A DNA stretch of 39,527 nt, from assembly GCF_030705415.1 (NCBI RefSeq), contig NZ_JAUZED010000014.1:9565-49091 (forward strand), given 5' to 3'. Positions 17,112 through 24,046 of this stretch are shown one piece after another; the first letter of the stretch is position 1, and each line of letters starts with the position of its first letter. The position numbers were made by a program, and so were the translations under genes. The stretch comes from Curtobacterium sp. A7_M15. Lineage in GTDB: Bacteria > Actinomycetota > Actinomycetes > Actinomycetales > Microbacteriaceae. Below the pieces are notes generated by a model. That model had not been told where the DNA came from. It did no database searches and saw nothing but the letters and a program-made list of their open reading frames with translations.

Positions 17112-17606
17112 TCAGTCCCCGAGTCCGAGGATGAGTCGTCGGAGCAGCCCCGACAGCTGGTCCTGCTCCGTGTCCGAGACCCCGGCGAGGATGGCACGCT
17201 CGGCGGCCAGCAGGTCAGCGATCGCGGCGTCCACCGCTGCGCGGCCCTCGGTGGTCAGCGACACGAGGATGCCCCGGCCGTCCTTCGGGTCGGTCCGCCG
17301 GGCCACGAGCCCGCGGGCCGCCAGCCGGTCCACCCGGTTCGTCATCGTGCCGCTCGAGACCAGTGTCTGCTGCAGGAGCGTCTTCGGGCTGAGCTCGTAG
17401 GGCTCGCCGGCCCGCCGCAGCGCCGACAGGACGTCGAACTCCCACGGCTCGACGTCGCTCGCGTCGAACGCCGCCCGTCGGGCGCGGTCGAGGTGACGGG
17501 CGAGGCGGTCGACGCGGGACAGGACCTCGAGCGGGCCGAAGTCCAGGTCGGAGCGCTCGCGACCCCACGCCGCGACGATCCGGTCGACCTCGTCTTCCTG
17601 CGGCAT
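17112..17606 (-). CDS. MarR family transcriptional regulator 1
   Basis: A 164-residue winged-helix regulator. Seen: helix-turn-helix LSPKTLLQQTLVSSGTMTNRVDRLAARGLVARR and wing DPKDGRGILVSLTTEGRAAV, with flanking dimerisation helices. CAAGAT six bases before the ATG suggests a leaderless transcript. It lies 60 bp downstream of the quinone-reductase-like gene in the same direction, so MarR ligand sensing may control that enzyme or the VOC gene (inference). Confidence 0.92.
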   Translation of the reverse strand: MPQEDEVDRIVAAWGRERSDLDFGPLEVLSRVDRLARHLDRARRAAFDASDVEPWEFDVLSALRRAGEPYELSPKTLLQQTLVSSGTMTNRVDRLAARGLVARRTDPKDGRGILVSLTTEGRAAVDAAIADLLAAERAILAGVSDTEQDQLSGLLRRLILGLGD

Positions 17607-17666
17607 CCCACCATCTTGGCGGATGCGGGCGGTGCACGGCCAGCCGCCGCGGCTCGTGCCCGGGGA

Positions 17667-18569
17667 TCAGTCGAACGTGAGCACGATCTTGTCCCGGGTC
17701 TCGCCGGACTCGAGGAGCCGGTGGGCCTCGGCCGCCTCGCGGACGGGCAGGGTCAGACGTCGCTTGAGACGGAGGTCCCCGGAGGCGAGCAACGGCATCG
17801 TGACCGCGAGCGCGTCCGGTGCGCGGTCGGGGCTCGGGTGGGACAGCACCGCGCCCGACGGAGCGACCTCCGGACCGCCGACGAGGGTGACGACCCTGCC
17901 GGGGTCACCGACCACGGACACCGCCTCCGTCAGGCCGCCGCGACCGGCAGCGTCGATGACCGCGTCGACCGTGGAGCCGACGCGCTCGAAGACTCCGGGG
18001 CCGGACACGACGAACTCGCCGCCGAGGTCGCGGACGAGCGCGGCGTCGTGCTCCCTCGCCACACCGACGACCCGGATGCCCCCGGCACGTGCCAGCTGCA
18101 CGACCATGCTCCCGACCGCGCCGGCGGCACCGAGCACGACGAGCGTCTCCCCGGGCTCCACACCGACGGTGCGCATCGTGCCGACCGCGGCGTCGGCCGC
18201 GGCGGGCAAGGCGGCCGCAGCGTCCCACGGCACCGAAGCGGGCTTCGGGTACCAGACCGGTGTCGCGACGAGTTCCCCGTACCCGCCCTGTGACGGCAGC
18301 AGCGCGGCGACCTCGTCGCCGACGTGCGCCTCGGCACCGGCTTCGACCGCTTCCACGACACCGGCCGCCTCGAAGCCGAGGACGTCCCCGGGGCGCTGCG
18401 GGAACACCGACGTGAGGTCGCCGGCGCGGATGTGCAGGTCGGTCGGACCGACCGCCGCTGCCCGGACGCGGACGAGGACCTCGCCGGGGCCGGCCGTCGG
18501 CGGTTCCACGGAGCGCCACTGCAGGACCTCCGGACCGCCGAAGGCCGAGATCACGATCGCGTTCGACAT
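17667..18569 (-). CDS. Quinone-oxidoreductase-like MDR family protein 1
   Basis: A 300-residue NADPH-dependent medium-chain reductase of the zinc-free quinone oxidoreductase type. Seen: N-terminal GROES-like domain with VLVRVRAAAVGPTDLHIRAG, GDVLGFEAAGVVEAVEAG, then Rossmann VVLGAAGAVGSMVVQLA. Zinc-site cysteines are absent. The ATG at 18569 has AGGAGAAGG ten bases upstream; the longer open frame upstream is not conserved sequence. Its promoter at 18617-18662 carries one of the shared TGTCC-N7-GGACA elements. Likely role: reduction of quinones or other electrophiles, with MarR regulator 1 downstream. Confidence 0.9.
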   Translation of the reverse strand: MSNAIVISAFGGPEVLQWRSVEPPTAGPGEVLVRVRAAAVGPTDLHIRAGDLTSVFPQRPGDVLGFEAAGVVEAVEAGAEAHVGDEVAALLPSQGGYGELVATPVWYPKPASVPWDAAAALPAAADAAVGTMRTVGVEPGETLVVLGAAGAVGSMVVQLARAGGIRVVGVAREHDAALVRDLGGEFVVSGPGVFERVGSTVDAVIDAAGRGGLTEAVSVVGDPGRVVTLVGGPEVAPSGAVLSHPSPDRAPDALAVTMPLLASGDLRLKRRLTLPVREAAEAHRLLESGETRDKIVLTFD

Positions 18570-18616
18570 GCTGCACCTTCTCCTGGACCTGGTGGGGACT
18601 GCTCCCCCGTGCCTGC

Positions 18617-18662
18617 ACCGTAGGCAGCCCCGGGACGCCGAGCGTGTCCGTGGCGCGGACAC
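18617..18662 (-). promoter_or_regulatory. MDR protein 1 promoter with TGTCC-N7-GGACA dyad
   Basis: The -10 box TACGGT (minus strand, complement of 18617-18622) is preceded after 22 bp by a dyad at 18645-18661, TGTCC-N7-GGACA, extended to GTGTCC/GGACAC. The same element and spacing occur at six other promoters in the window. Confidence 0.7.
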
Positions 18663-18728
18663 CCTGCTCGGGAGTGCGCCGTCGGACTCGTCGGTCGTGG
18701 GAGGATGGTCCGGCGCCTCCGTGCGCGT

Positions 18729-18800
18729 TCCGCCTTGGTGTAATGGCAGCACGACGGCCTTTGGTGCCGTTAGGTCCGGGTTCGAATCCTGGAGGCGGAG
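18729..18800 (+). tRNA. tRNA-Gln (anticodon UUG)
   Basis: A 72-nt cloverleaf: acceptor stem TCCGCCT/AGGCGGA (perfect 7 bp), D arm, anticodon stem ACGGC/GCCGT with loop CTTTGGT (anticodon TTG), and T arm CCGGG-TTCGAAT-CCTGG with one G-T pair. Discriminator G; CCA is not encoded. No integrase or repeated 3' end is seen nearby. Confidence 0.96.
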
Positions 18801-18810
18801 CTCTCGCGCG

Positions 18811-19764
18811 TCAGCGCACCGCCCGGAACGTGCTCCGGTACCGCGACGGCGTCGTGCCCAAGGCTGCCGACAGGTGACGTCGGAGCGACGTACCCGTCGC
18901 GTACCCGACCGAGGCGGCTATGCCGTCGACGTCCAGGGTCGTCGTCTCGAGGAGTTCTCGGGCTGCGGTGAGTCGCTGTTGGGTGAGCCACCGCAGGGGC
19001 GTCAGCCCGGTCTCGTCGAGGAACCGGCGGGCGAACGTCCGCTCGCTCATGTGCGCGTGCTCTGCCAGCGCGCGGACGCTCAGTGGTTCCTGCAGCCGGC
19101 CGAGCGCCCAGTCGCGCGTCGCTGACGTCGACTGATCGCTCGCGTTCGGCACCGGCCGCTCGATGAACTGCGCCTGACCGCCGTCCCGGTGCGGCGCGAC
19201 GACACAGCGACGGGCAGCGCGGTTCGCGAGTTCGGACCCGTGGTCCTCGCGGATGAGGTGCAGACAGAGGTCGATGCCCGCCGCGGCGCCGGCCGACGTG
19301 TGCACCCGGCCGTCGCTCGTGAAGAGCACGTCCTCGTCCAGCTCGACGTCCGGGAACCAACCGCGGAAGAGCGGGGCGCACTGCCAGTGGGTCGTCGCCC
19401 GGCGGCCGTCGAGGACGCCTGCCGCGGCGAGGGTGAAACCGCCCGTGCAGATCGAGACGATCCGTGCTGTGTCGGGGACCGCCGCGAGTGCATCCGTGAC
19501 GGCGCGCGGCAGCTCCCGCTGCAGCGAGTACGGCTCGACCGGCGCGATGATGACGGTGTCGGCGTCTGCGAGTGCCTCGGGCCCGGCGGACGGGGCGATG
19601 TCGAACCCGGCGTTCGTCCGGATCGGCCCGCCGTCCGGTGTGCAGAGGACCACCTCGTAGGCGTCGTCGGCGGCACCGAAGACCCGCGCCGGCATCCCGG
19701 CCTCGAACGGGTACGCGCCGTCCTGCGCGAGGACGACGACGCGGTGCGCGGACGCAGTGTGCAT
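18811..19764 (-). CDS. GlxA-type AraC family regulator (DJ-1/PfpI + double HTH)
   Basis: A 317-residue regulator. The N-terminal ~180 residues form a DJ-1/PfpI-like class I amidotransferase fold with the nucleophile-elbow segment SICTGGFTLAAAGVLDGRRATTHW. The C-terminal ~100 residues hold two AraC helix-turn-helices (LSVRALAEHAHMSERTFARRF and GIAASVGYATGTSLRRHL). Such proteins usually activate or repress adjacent catabolic or redox genes. It diverges from the NADP-dependent reductase gene across 70 bp. TACGAT six bases before the ATG marks a leaderless promoter. Its stop is 10 bp from the tRNA-Gln end. Confidence 0.92.
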   Translation of the reverse strand: MHTASAHRVVVLAQDGAYPFEAGMPARVFGAADDAYEVVLCTPDGGPIRTNAGFDIAPSAGPEALADADTVIIAPVEPYSLQRELPRAVTDALAAVPDTARIVSICTGGFTLAAAGVLDGRRATTHWQCAPLFRGWFPDVELDEDVLFTSDGRVHTSAGAAAGIDLCLHLIREDHGSELANRAARRCVVAPHRDGGQAQFIERPVPNASDQSTSATRDWALGRLQEPLSVRALAEHAHMSERTFARRFLDETGLTPLRWLTQQRLTAARELLETTTLDVDGIAASVGYATGTSLRRHLSAALGTTPSRYRSTFRAVR

Positions 19765-19834
19765 GGCGGGATCGTACCGGAACTTGACAGAACTGCCGTT
19801 GGTCGGTGCGCAGGTGCTCCCTAGCGTGGATCGC

Positions 19835-20767
19835 ATGGCAGAGACGATGTTCGCGATCACCCAGGACGAGCTCGGCGGACCGGAGGTCCTCCGCGGCGTC
19901 GAGGTCGGTCGACCCGTGCCCGGGGTGGGAGAGGTGCTGGTACGGGTCCGCGCCGCGGGCGTCAACCCGGCCGACCACATGTACCGCCAGACCGGCGCGT
20001 TCGGGGCGCACCCGCCGTTCACGCTGGGCTGGGACGTCTCGGGCACCGTCAGTGCGGTCGGTCCGGGCGTCACGGTCCTCGCGCCGGGCGACGAGGTGTT
20101 CGGGCTGCTCCCGTTCCCGAAGGGCGCCGGCGCCTACGCCGAGTACGTGGTCGCACCGACCCGTGCCCTCGTCCCGAAGCCGGACGCGCTGACGCACCCC
20201 GAGGCGGGCGCCCTGCCGCTCGCCGGGCTGACCGCCTGGCAGTCCCTCGTCGAGACCGCCCACGTCACCAGCGGCACGCGGGTGCTCGTCACCGGGGCGA
20301 CCGGGGGAGTGGGGCACCTCGCGATCCAGATCGCCGCCGCCCTCGGCGCCGAGGTCACCGCGCTCGCCTCGACCCCGAACGTCGATGCCGCACGCTCCTA
20401 CGGGGCGGCGCGCGTCGTGGACTACCGCACGACCGACGTCGCGACCGTGGTGGCCGACCTCGACGTCGTGATCGACGTGCTCGGCGGGGACTTCACCGCG
20501 ACGGCGGTCGGCGTGGTGCGTCCCGGCGGGACCGTCGTCACGATGATCCCGCAGATCGCAGACTCGACCCGGACCGCTGCCGCCGAGCGAGGGGTCCGGC
20601 TGGCCGGGCTCCTCGTCGAGGCCGACCGCCTCGGACTCCTCGAGCTGGTCCGGCTCGTCGAGGCGGGTCGGCTCCGCCCGACCGTGTCGGCGACCTACCC
20701 GTTGGCCGAGGCCGCCACCGCGCACCGCGACGGCGGCGGGTTCGGCAAGACCGTCCTGCTCCCCTGA
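19835..20767 (+). CDS. Quinone-oxidoreductase-like MDR family protein 2
   Basis: A 310-residue zinc-free NADPH-dependent reductase. Seen: VLVRVRAAGVNPADHMYRQ, GWDVSGTVSAVGPGV, Rossmann VLVTGATGGVGHLAIQIAAALG, and the C-terminal GGFGKTVLL typical of the family. Leaderless promoter: TTGGTC (19799-19804), 17 bp, TAGCGT (19822-19827), seven bases, ATG 19835. Divergent from the GlxA/AraC regulator, its probable controller, and followed 23 bp later by a small NTF2-like gene. Unlike MDR protein 1 it lacks the TGTCC-N7-GGACA element. Confidence 0.92.
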   Translation: MAETMFAITQDELGGPEVLRGVEVGRPVPGVGEVLVRVRAAGVNPADHMYRQTGAFGAHPPFTLGWDVSGTVSAVGPGVTVLAPGDEVFGLLPFPKGAGAYAEYVVAPTRALVPKPDALTHPEAGALPLAGLTAWQSLVETAHVTSGTRVLVTGATGGVGHLAIQIAAALGAEVTALASTPNVDAARSYGAARVVDYRTTDVATVVADLDVVIDVLGGDFTATAVGVVRPGGTVVTMIPQIADSTRTAAAERGVRLAGLLVEADRLGLLELVRLVEAGRLRPTVSATYPLAEAATAHRDGGGFGKTVLLP

Positions 20768-20790
20768 CCACCACGAACGAAGGAACCGAG

Positions 20791-21165
20791 ATGTCCACGA
20801 ACACCGAGACCGTGACCGCCTTCTACACGCGCGCCTTCAACGACGGCGAGCCGGAGGCCGCTGCTGCAGCGGCGATCGGCGACAGCTACGTGCAGCACAA
20901 CCCGGGGGCGCCGGACGGCGTGCCGGCGTTCGTCGCGTACGTGCACTCGATGCGCGAGCGGTTCCCCGAACTCCGCCTCGAGGTGAAGCGCACGATCGCC
21001 GAGGGTGACCACGTCGTCACCCACAGCGCCTTCCACCTGACCCCGGGCGACCGCGGTATGGCCGTCGCCGACATCTGGCGGCTCGAGGACGGCAAGATCG
21101 TCGAGCACTGGGACGTGATGCAGCAGGTCCCGGAGCAGTCGGCGAACACCAACACCATGTTCTGA
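20791..21165 (+). CDS. NTF2/SnoaL-like protein
   Basis: A 124-residue single-domain cone-fold protein of the SnoaL/ester-cyclase-like group. Seen: FYTRAFNDGEPEAAAAAAIGDSYVQHNP at the N-terminus and VADIWRLEDGKIVEHWDVMQ at the C-terminus, the family's signature strand pair. It could be an isomerase, cyclase or ligand-binding partner. GAAGGAAC upstream of the ATG is an adequate ribosome site. With a 23-bp gap it is almost surely cotranscribed with MDR protein 2. Confidence 0.88.
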   Translation: MSTNTETVTAFYTRAFNDGEPEAAAAAAIGDSYVQHNPGAPDGVPAFVAYVHSMRERFPELRLEVKRTIAEGDHVVTHSAFHLTPGDRGMAVADIWRLEDGKIVEHWDVMQQVPEQSANTNTMF

Positions 21166-21214
21166 AGCAGCGCCGGGGGCCGTGCCAAACCGTGAGGCGG
21201 TGTGGGCCCCAGCC

Positions 21215-21259
21215 TGTTCCCCACCGGGACACGTCCGCGATCCGGCACCTCCGTACGGT
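21215..21259 (+). promoter_or_regulatory. Hydratase-like gene promoter with TGTTC-N7-GGACA dyad
   Basis: A dyad at 21215-21231 (TGTTC, seven bases, GGACA) ends exactly 22 bp before the -10 box TACGGT (21254-21259). One mismatch to the shared element TGTCC-N7-GGACA. Confidence 0.6.
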
Positions 21260-21287
21260 CGACGACACCAACCGAACGGAGCTCCTG

Positions 21288-22106
21288 ATGTCCCCTGTGC
21301 AGTTCACCCGTGAGTCACCCGCGGTCGGACGCGTCGTCGTCTCGGATCCGCCCGTCGGCCTGATGACCGGTGCGACCGTCCGCGGTCTGGCCGACGTCGT
21401 CGCGCAGCTCGTTGACGACACGAGCATCAAGGTGGTCGTCTTCGAGAGCAGCACCGACGACTTCTTCCTGAACCACTTCGACCTCGCGCGGATCGACGAA
21501 TTCCCCGGTGGGGAGGCCTGGCTGGACCTCGTCGTCGCGCTGTCCGAGGCCCGGTACGTCACGGTCGCGGTGATCCGCGGGCGCACGCGCGGCGGTGGCA
21601 ACGAGCTCGCCCTGGCACTCGACCTGCGGTACGCGAGCCGAGAACGCGCTCGGTTCGGCCAACCCGAGGTCGGCACGGCGGTCGTCCCCGGTGGCGGCGG
21701 GACGGAGCGCCTGCCGCGACAGATCGGACGCGACCGTGCGCTCGAGGTCATCCTGACCAGCGCGGACTACGACGCCGACACCGCCGAACGCTGGGGCTGG
21801 GTGACCCGTGCGCTCGACGACGACCGACTCGACGAGCACGTCGCCGGCATCGTCGCGCGCCTCGCGTCGTTCGACGGTGACGCGCTCGCCACCGCGAAGG
21901 CGATGGTCGCCCGCGCTGCCCTGCCGCCGCGATCGGATCTCGAGCTCGCGTACCGGACCTTCCAGGAGCGGATGGTGAGCCCGTCGTACCTGGCCCGGGC
22001 GGCGGGCGGATCCGCTCCCCTCGAGGACGACCGGCTGCTCGCCGCGGAGCTCGACCTCGGTACCGTGATCGGCGAAGCCGCACGACGACGAGCCGGCGGC
22101 GCCTGA
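21288..22106 (+). CDS. Enoyl-CoA hydratase/isomerase family protein
   Basis: A 272-residue crotonase-fold protein. Seen: IKVVVFESSTDDFFLNHFDLARI (first oxyanion-hole region, atypical), GRTRGGGNELALALDLRYASRERARFGQPEV (second oxyanion-hole Gly and one candidate catalytic Glu), and GTERLPRQIGR. Glu positions seem partly conserved, but the first loop lacks the usual CAGAD sequence, so acyl-CoA substrate and reaction are open. ATG 21288 has GGAG seven bases upstream; the longer frame from 21192 crosses the promoter. It stands alone and ends 5 bp from a convergent VOC gene. It belongs to the putative TGTCC-N7-GGACA regulon. Confidence 0.88.
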   Translation: MSPVQFTRESPAVGRVVVSDPPVGLMTGATVRGLADVVAQLVDDTSIKVVVFESSTDDFFLNHFDLARIDEFPGGEAWLDLVVALSEARYVTVAVIRGRTRGGGNELALALDLRYASRERARFGQPEVGTAVVPGGGGTERLPRQIGRDRALEVILTSADYDADTAERWGWVTRALDDDRLDEHVAGIVARLASFDGDALATAKAMVARAALPPRSDLELAYRTFQERMVSPSYLARAAGGSAPLEDDRLLAAELDLGTVIGEAARRRAGGA

Positions 22107-22111
22107 GCCCG

Positions 22112-22573
22112 TCAGCTGAGACGCACCGTCTCGTCGAGCCACGGGGACCCGTGGTCTGCCTCGAGCTCGGGCCCGTGCGTCTGCCTCGTGTACAGCCGCA
22201 GCGCCGTGCCGTCGGGGTCGGGCACGACCATGAGCCACGCCTGGATCCCGGTCAGCACGGGGGAGTGCGCCACGCCGAGCTCGTCGAGGTATCTGCCCCA
22301 CTCCTCGAGGTCCGCGACCCCGGGGATCAGCATCGTGATCGGGTCGAAGCCCCGTTGCAGGAGCGCCCGCACGGGGTGCAGCCGCAGCTCCAGGAGGGTG
22401 CCGAGAGCGGGGACGCGGCAGATCACGGCGAACAGCTCACCGCTCGGACGGAAGTGGTCCGCCTCGGGGATCCGTTCGGCCCCGAGCGCGCGCTCGTAGA
22501 ACGCCAGCGAAGCGTCGAGGTCCGAGACCGGGACCTTCAGGTGGTGGATGCCGTCGATCGGTGGTCGCTGCAC
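22112..22573 (-). CDS. VOC-fold protein 2
   Basis: A 153-residue vicinal-oxygen-chelate protein. Seen: IDGIHHLKVPVSDLDASLAFYERALGAE at the N-terminus (metal-ligand His candidate) and WLMVVPDPDGTALRLYTR at the C-terminus, where the usual final Glu ligand is replaced (ALRLY), so metal binding may be altered. GTG 22573 has AGGAGGAG six bases upstream. A strong TGTCC-N7-GGACA promoter element precedes it. It diverges from the MarR2 operon and is convergent with the hydratase-like gene. Confidence 0.87.
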   Translation of the reverse strand: MQRPPIDGIHHLKVPVSDLDASLAFYERALGAERIPEADHFRPSGELFAVICRVPALGTLLELRLHPVRALLQRGFDPITMLIPGVADLEEWGRYLDELGVAHSPVLTGIQAWLMVVPDPDGTALRLYTRQTHGPELEADHGSPWLDETVRLS

Positions 22574-22611
22574 GATCTGCTCCTCCTGGCCGCGTCTGCG
22601 GCCGCGTCGGC

Positions 22612-22656
22612 ACGCTACTGCGATCGGCGGGGCCGATCCTGTCCCCGAGACGGACA
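22612..22656 (-). promoter_or_regulatory. VOC protein 2 promoter with perfect TGTCC-N7-GGACA dyad
   Basis: On the minus strand the -10 box TAGCGT (complement of 22612-22617) is preceded after 22 bp by a perfect dyad at 22640-22656. Among the seven sites this and the MDR protein 1 site are the cleanest. Confidence 0.7.
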
Positions 22657-22661
22657 CGTCG

Positions 22662-22707
22662 GCGGACGGGAGGCGCGGTGCGGGCCCGACCCGCGCCTCC
22701 CGTCCGC
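22662..22707. repeat. REP-like hairpin, copy 2 (17-bp perfect stem)
   Basis: Arms at 22662-22678 and 22691-22707 are perfectly complementary over 17 bp with a 12-base loop. The inner core GGAGGCGCGG/CCGCGCCTCC equals that of the hairpin at 7235-7277. It lies between two divergent promoters, where a terminator would make no sense, supporting a dispersed extragenic palindrome. Confidence 0.7.
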
Positions 22708-22725
22708 TCCTGGTCGCGTCGGGAA

Positions 22726-22743
22726 TACCTGACGCGTCAGGTA
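22726..22743 (+). promoter_or_regulatory. 18-bp perfect palindrome, likely MarR2 operator
   Basis: TACCTGACGCGTCAGGTA is an uninterrupted 18-bp palindrome ending 12 bp before the MarR2 GTG. MarR proteins typically autorepress through such sites, so this likely controls the whole MarR2-SDR-FAD operon. Confidence 0.75.
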
Positions 22744-22755
22744 GTTGGACCCACT

Positions 22756-23265
22756 GTGCGACAGCGACTGACCGACCGACAACTGGACACGTGGCAACGG
22801 CTCCAGGTGGTGACGGAGCGGCTGCGCCGCCGCGTCGGCGCGGACCTGCGCGGGCGAGCCGACCTGTCGGAAGCGGAGTTCACGGTGCTCGCACACCTGG
22901 TCGACACGGGTGGAGACGCGCGTCCGACGACGTGCGCGTCGGCGATCGGCTGGGACTCCAGCCGGCTCGCCCACCAGCTCCGTCGGCTCGAGCGCCGTGG
23001 ACTCGTCGAGCGGCACGGCGGACTCCGGGACGCGCGGGGATCGTCGATCGTCATCACCGGCTCCGGTCGGTCCGCCCACCGAGCGGCCGTCGGAGCACAC
23101 CTCCGTGCCGCGGCGACGTGGTTCGGGGACGCGCTGGACGACGAGACGCTGGCCGGCCTTGACCGCGCACTGCGCGCGCTCGAGGAGCACATGCGCCGCA
23201 CGGACGGCGACGGACCGGACGACGGACGTCCGGAACAGTACGAGAACGAGGAGCACGGACGATGA
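22756..23265 (+). CDS. MarR family transcriptional regulator 2
   Basis: A 169-residue winged-helix regulator. Seen: DLSEAEFTVLAHLVDTGGDARPTTCASAIGWDSSRLAHQLRRLERRGLVER (HTH) and a wing with DARGSSIVITGSGRSAHR, flanked by long dimerisation helices. The GTG at 22756 is chosen because the 18-bp palindromic operator lies immediately upstream and coding homology starts after it. The stop overlaps the SDR ATG by 4 bp (ATGA), so it is the autoregulated first gene of a three-gene operon. Confidence 0.91.
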   Translation: MRQRLTDRQLDTWQRLQVVTERLRRRVGADLRGRADLSEAEFTVLAHLVDTGGDARPTTCASAIGWDSSRLAHQLRRLERRGLVERHGGLRDARGSSIVITGSGRSAHRAAVGAHLRAAATWFGDALDDETLAGLDRALRALEEHMRRTDGDGPDDGRPEQYENEEHGR

Positions 23266-24035
23266 GCAGCATCGACACCTGGACGACACCCACGGCGGAC
23301 CTGACCGGATCGACGGTCGTCGTGGTCGGCGGGAGCGGCGGCGTGGGGGAGGGCGTCGTGCGGTCGACGCTCGCGGCGGGCGCGACCGTGATCGCGACCG
23401 GACGTGACGGCGCGCGACTCGACGCCCTCGCGGCGCGGCTGGCGACGGCCGGCCTCCCCGGTCACCTGCACACACGGGTCCTCGACGCGATGCGTCCCAC
23501 CCTGGACGGCGACGTGGCCGCGATCGCCCACGAGTTCGGAGCGTTCGACGGCGTGGTCGTCTCGCTCGCGTCCTGGGGAGACCAGGGGCGGAAGCCTGCG
23601 CTGGCACTCGACGACGACGAGTGGCAGCGGCTGCTGGACGGCAACCTGACGAGCGTGTTCCGGGTCTTCCGCGCGTTCCTGCCCGAGATCTCCGCATCCG
23701 GGGTGCTCATGCAGTTGAACGGCATGAGCGCCGACATCCCGTTCCCCGGCAGCGCAGGCGTCGCCCTGAGCGCCGCCGCGACGAAGTCCCTGTCCTTGAC
23801 GCTCGACGCGGAGCTCGGGGGCCGCGGCCCCCGCATCGTGCAACTCGTGCTCGGCGTGATCCGCACCCGTGCACGGCAGACGGCGGGGATCGACGATCCG
23901 CGCTGGATCGACGCCACCCAGGTCGGCGACCACGTCGCACACCTGGTCGCGGGGAGCAGCCCGCTCGCCCGCACGCCCCTGCAGTACTTCACCGATCGAG
24001 CCGAGGGTCCGCGTCCCGGGTCCTCGACGCGCTGA
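23262..24035 (+). CDS. Short-chain dehydrogenase-like protein lacking the catalytic Tyr
   Basis: A 257-residue Rossmann protein of the classical SDR type. The cofactor motif is VVVGGSGGVGEGVV (a TGxxxGxG variant) and an Arg at IATGRDGARL suggests NADP. In the active-site helix the normal YxxxK is replaced: the segment reads AGVALSAAATKSLSL, keeping Lys but with Ala where Tyr should be. A Ser candidate is in QLNGMSADIP. It may be a non-catalytic or altered SDR, or use another acid. It sits between MarR2 (4-bp overlap) and the FAD oxidase (11-bp gap). Confidence 0.88.
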   Translation: MSSIDTWTTPTADLTGSTVVVVGGSGGVGEGVVRSTLAAGATVIATGRDGARLDALAARLATAGLPGHLHTRVLDAMRPTLDGDVAAIAHEFGAFDGVVVSLASWGDQGRKPALALDDDEWQRLLDGNLTSVFRVFRAFLPEISASGVLMQLNGMSADIPFPGSAGVALSAAATKSLSLTLDAELGGRGPRIVQLVLGVIRTRARQTAGIDDPRWIDATQVGDHVAHLVAGSSPLARTPLQYFTDRAEGPRPGSSTR

Positions 24036-24046
24036 ACCGAGGAACC

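Noticed and set aside
18729-18811. tRNA-Gln as an integration site for a genomic island
   Set aside because: No integrase, no repeated tRNA 3' end and no change in gene style next to it.
19784-19789. TTGACA as the -35 box of the MDR protein 2 promoter
   Set aside because: It is 32 bp from TAGCGT; TTGGTC at 19799-19804 has the proper 17-bp spacing.
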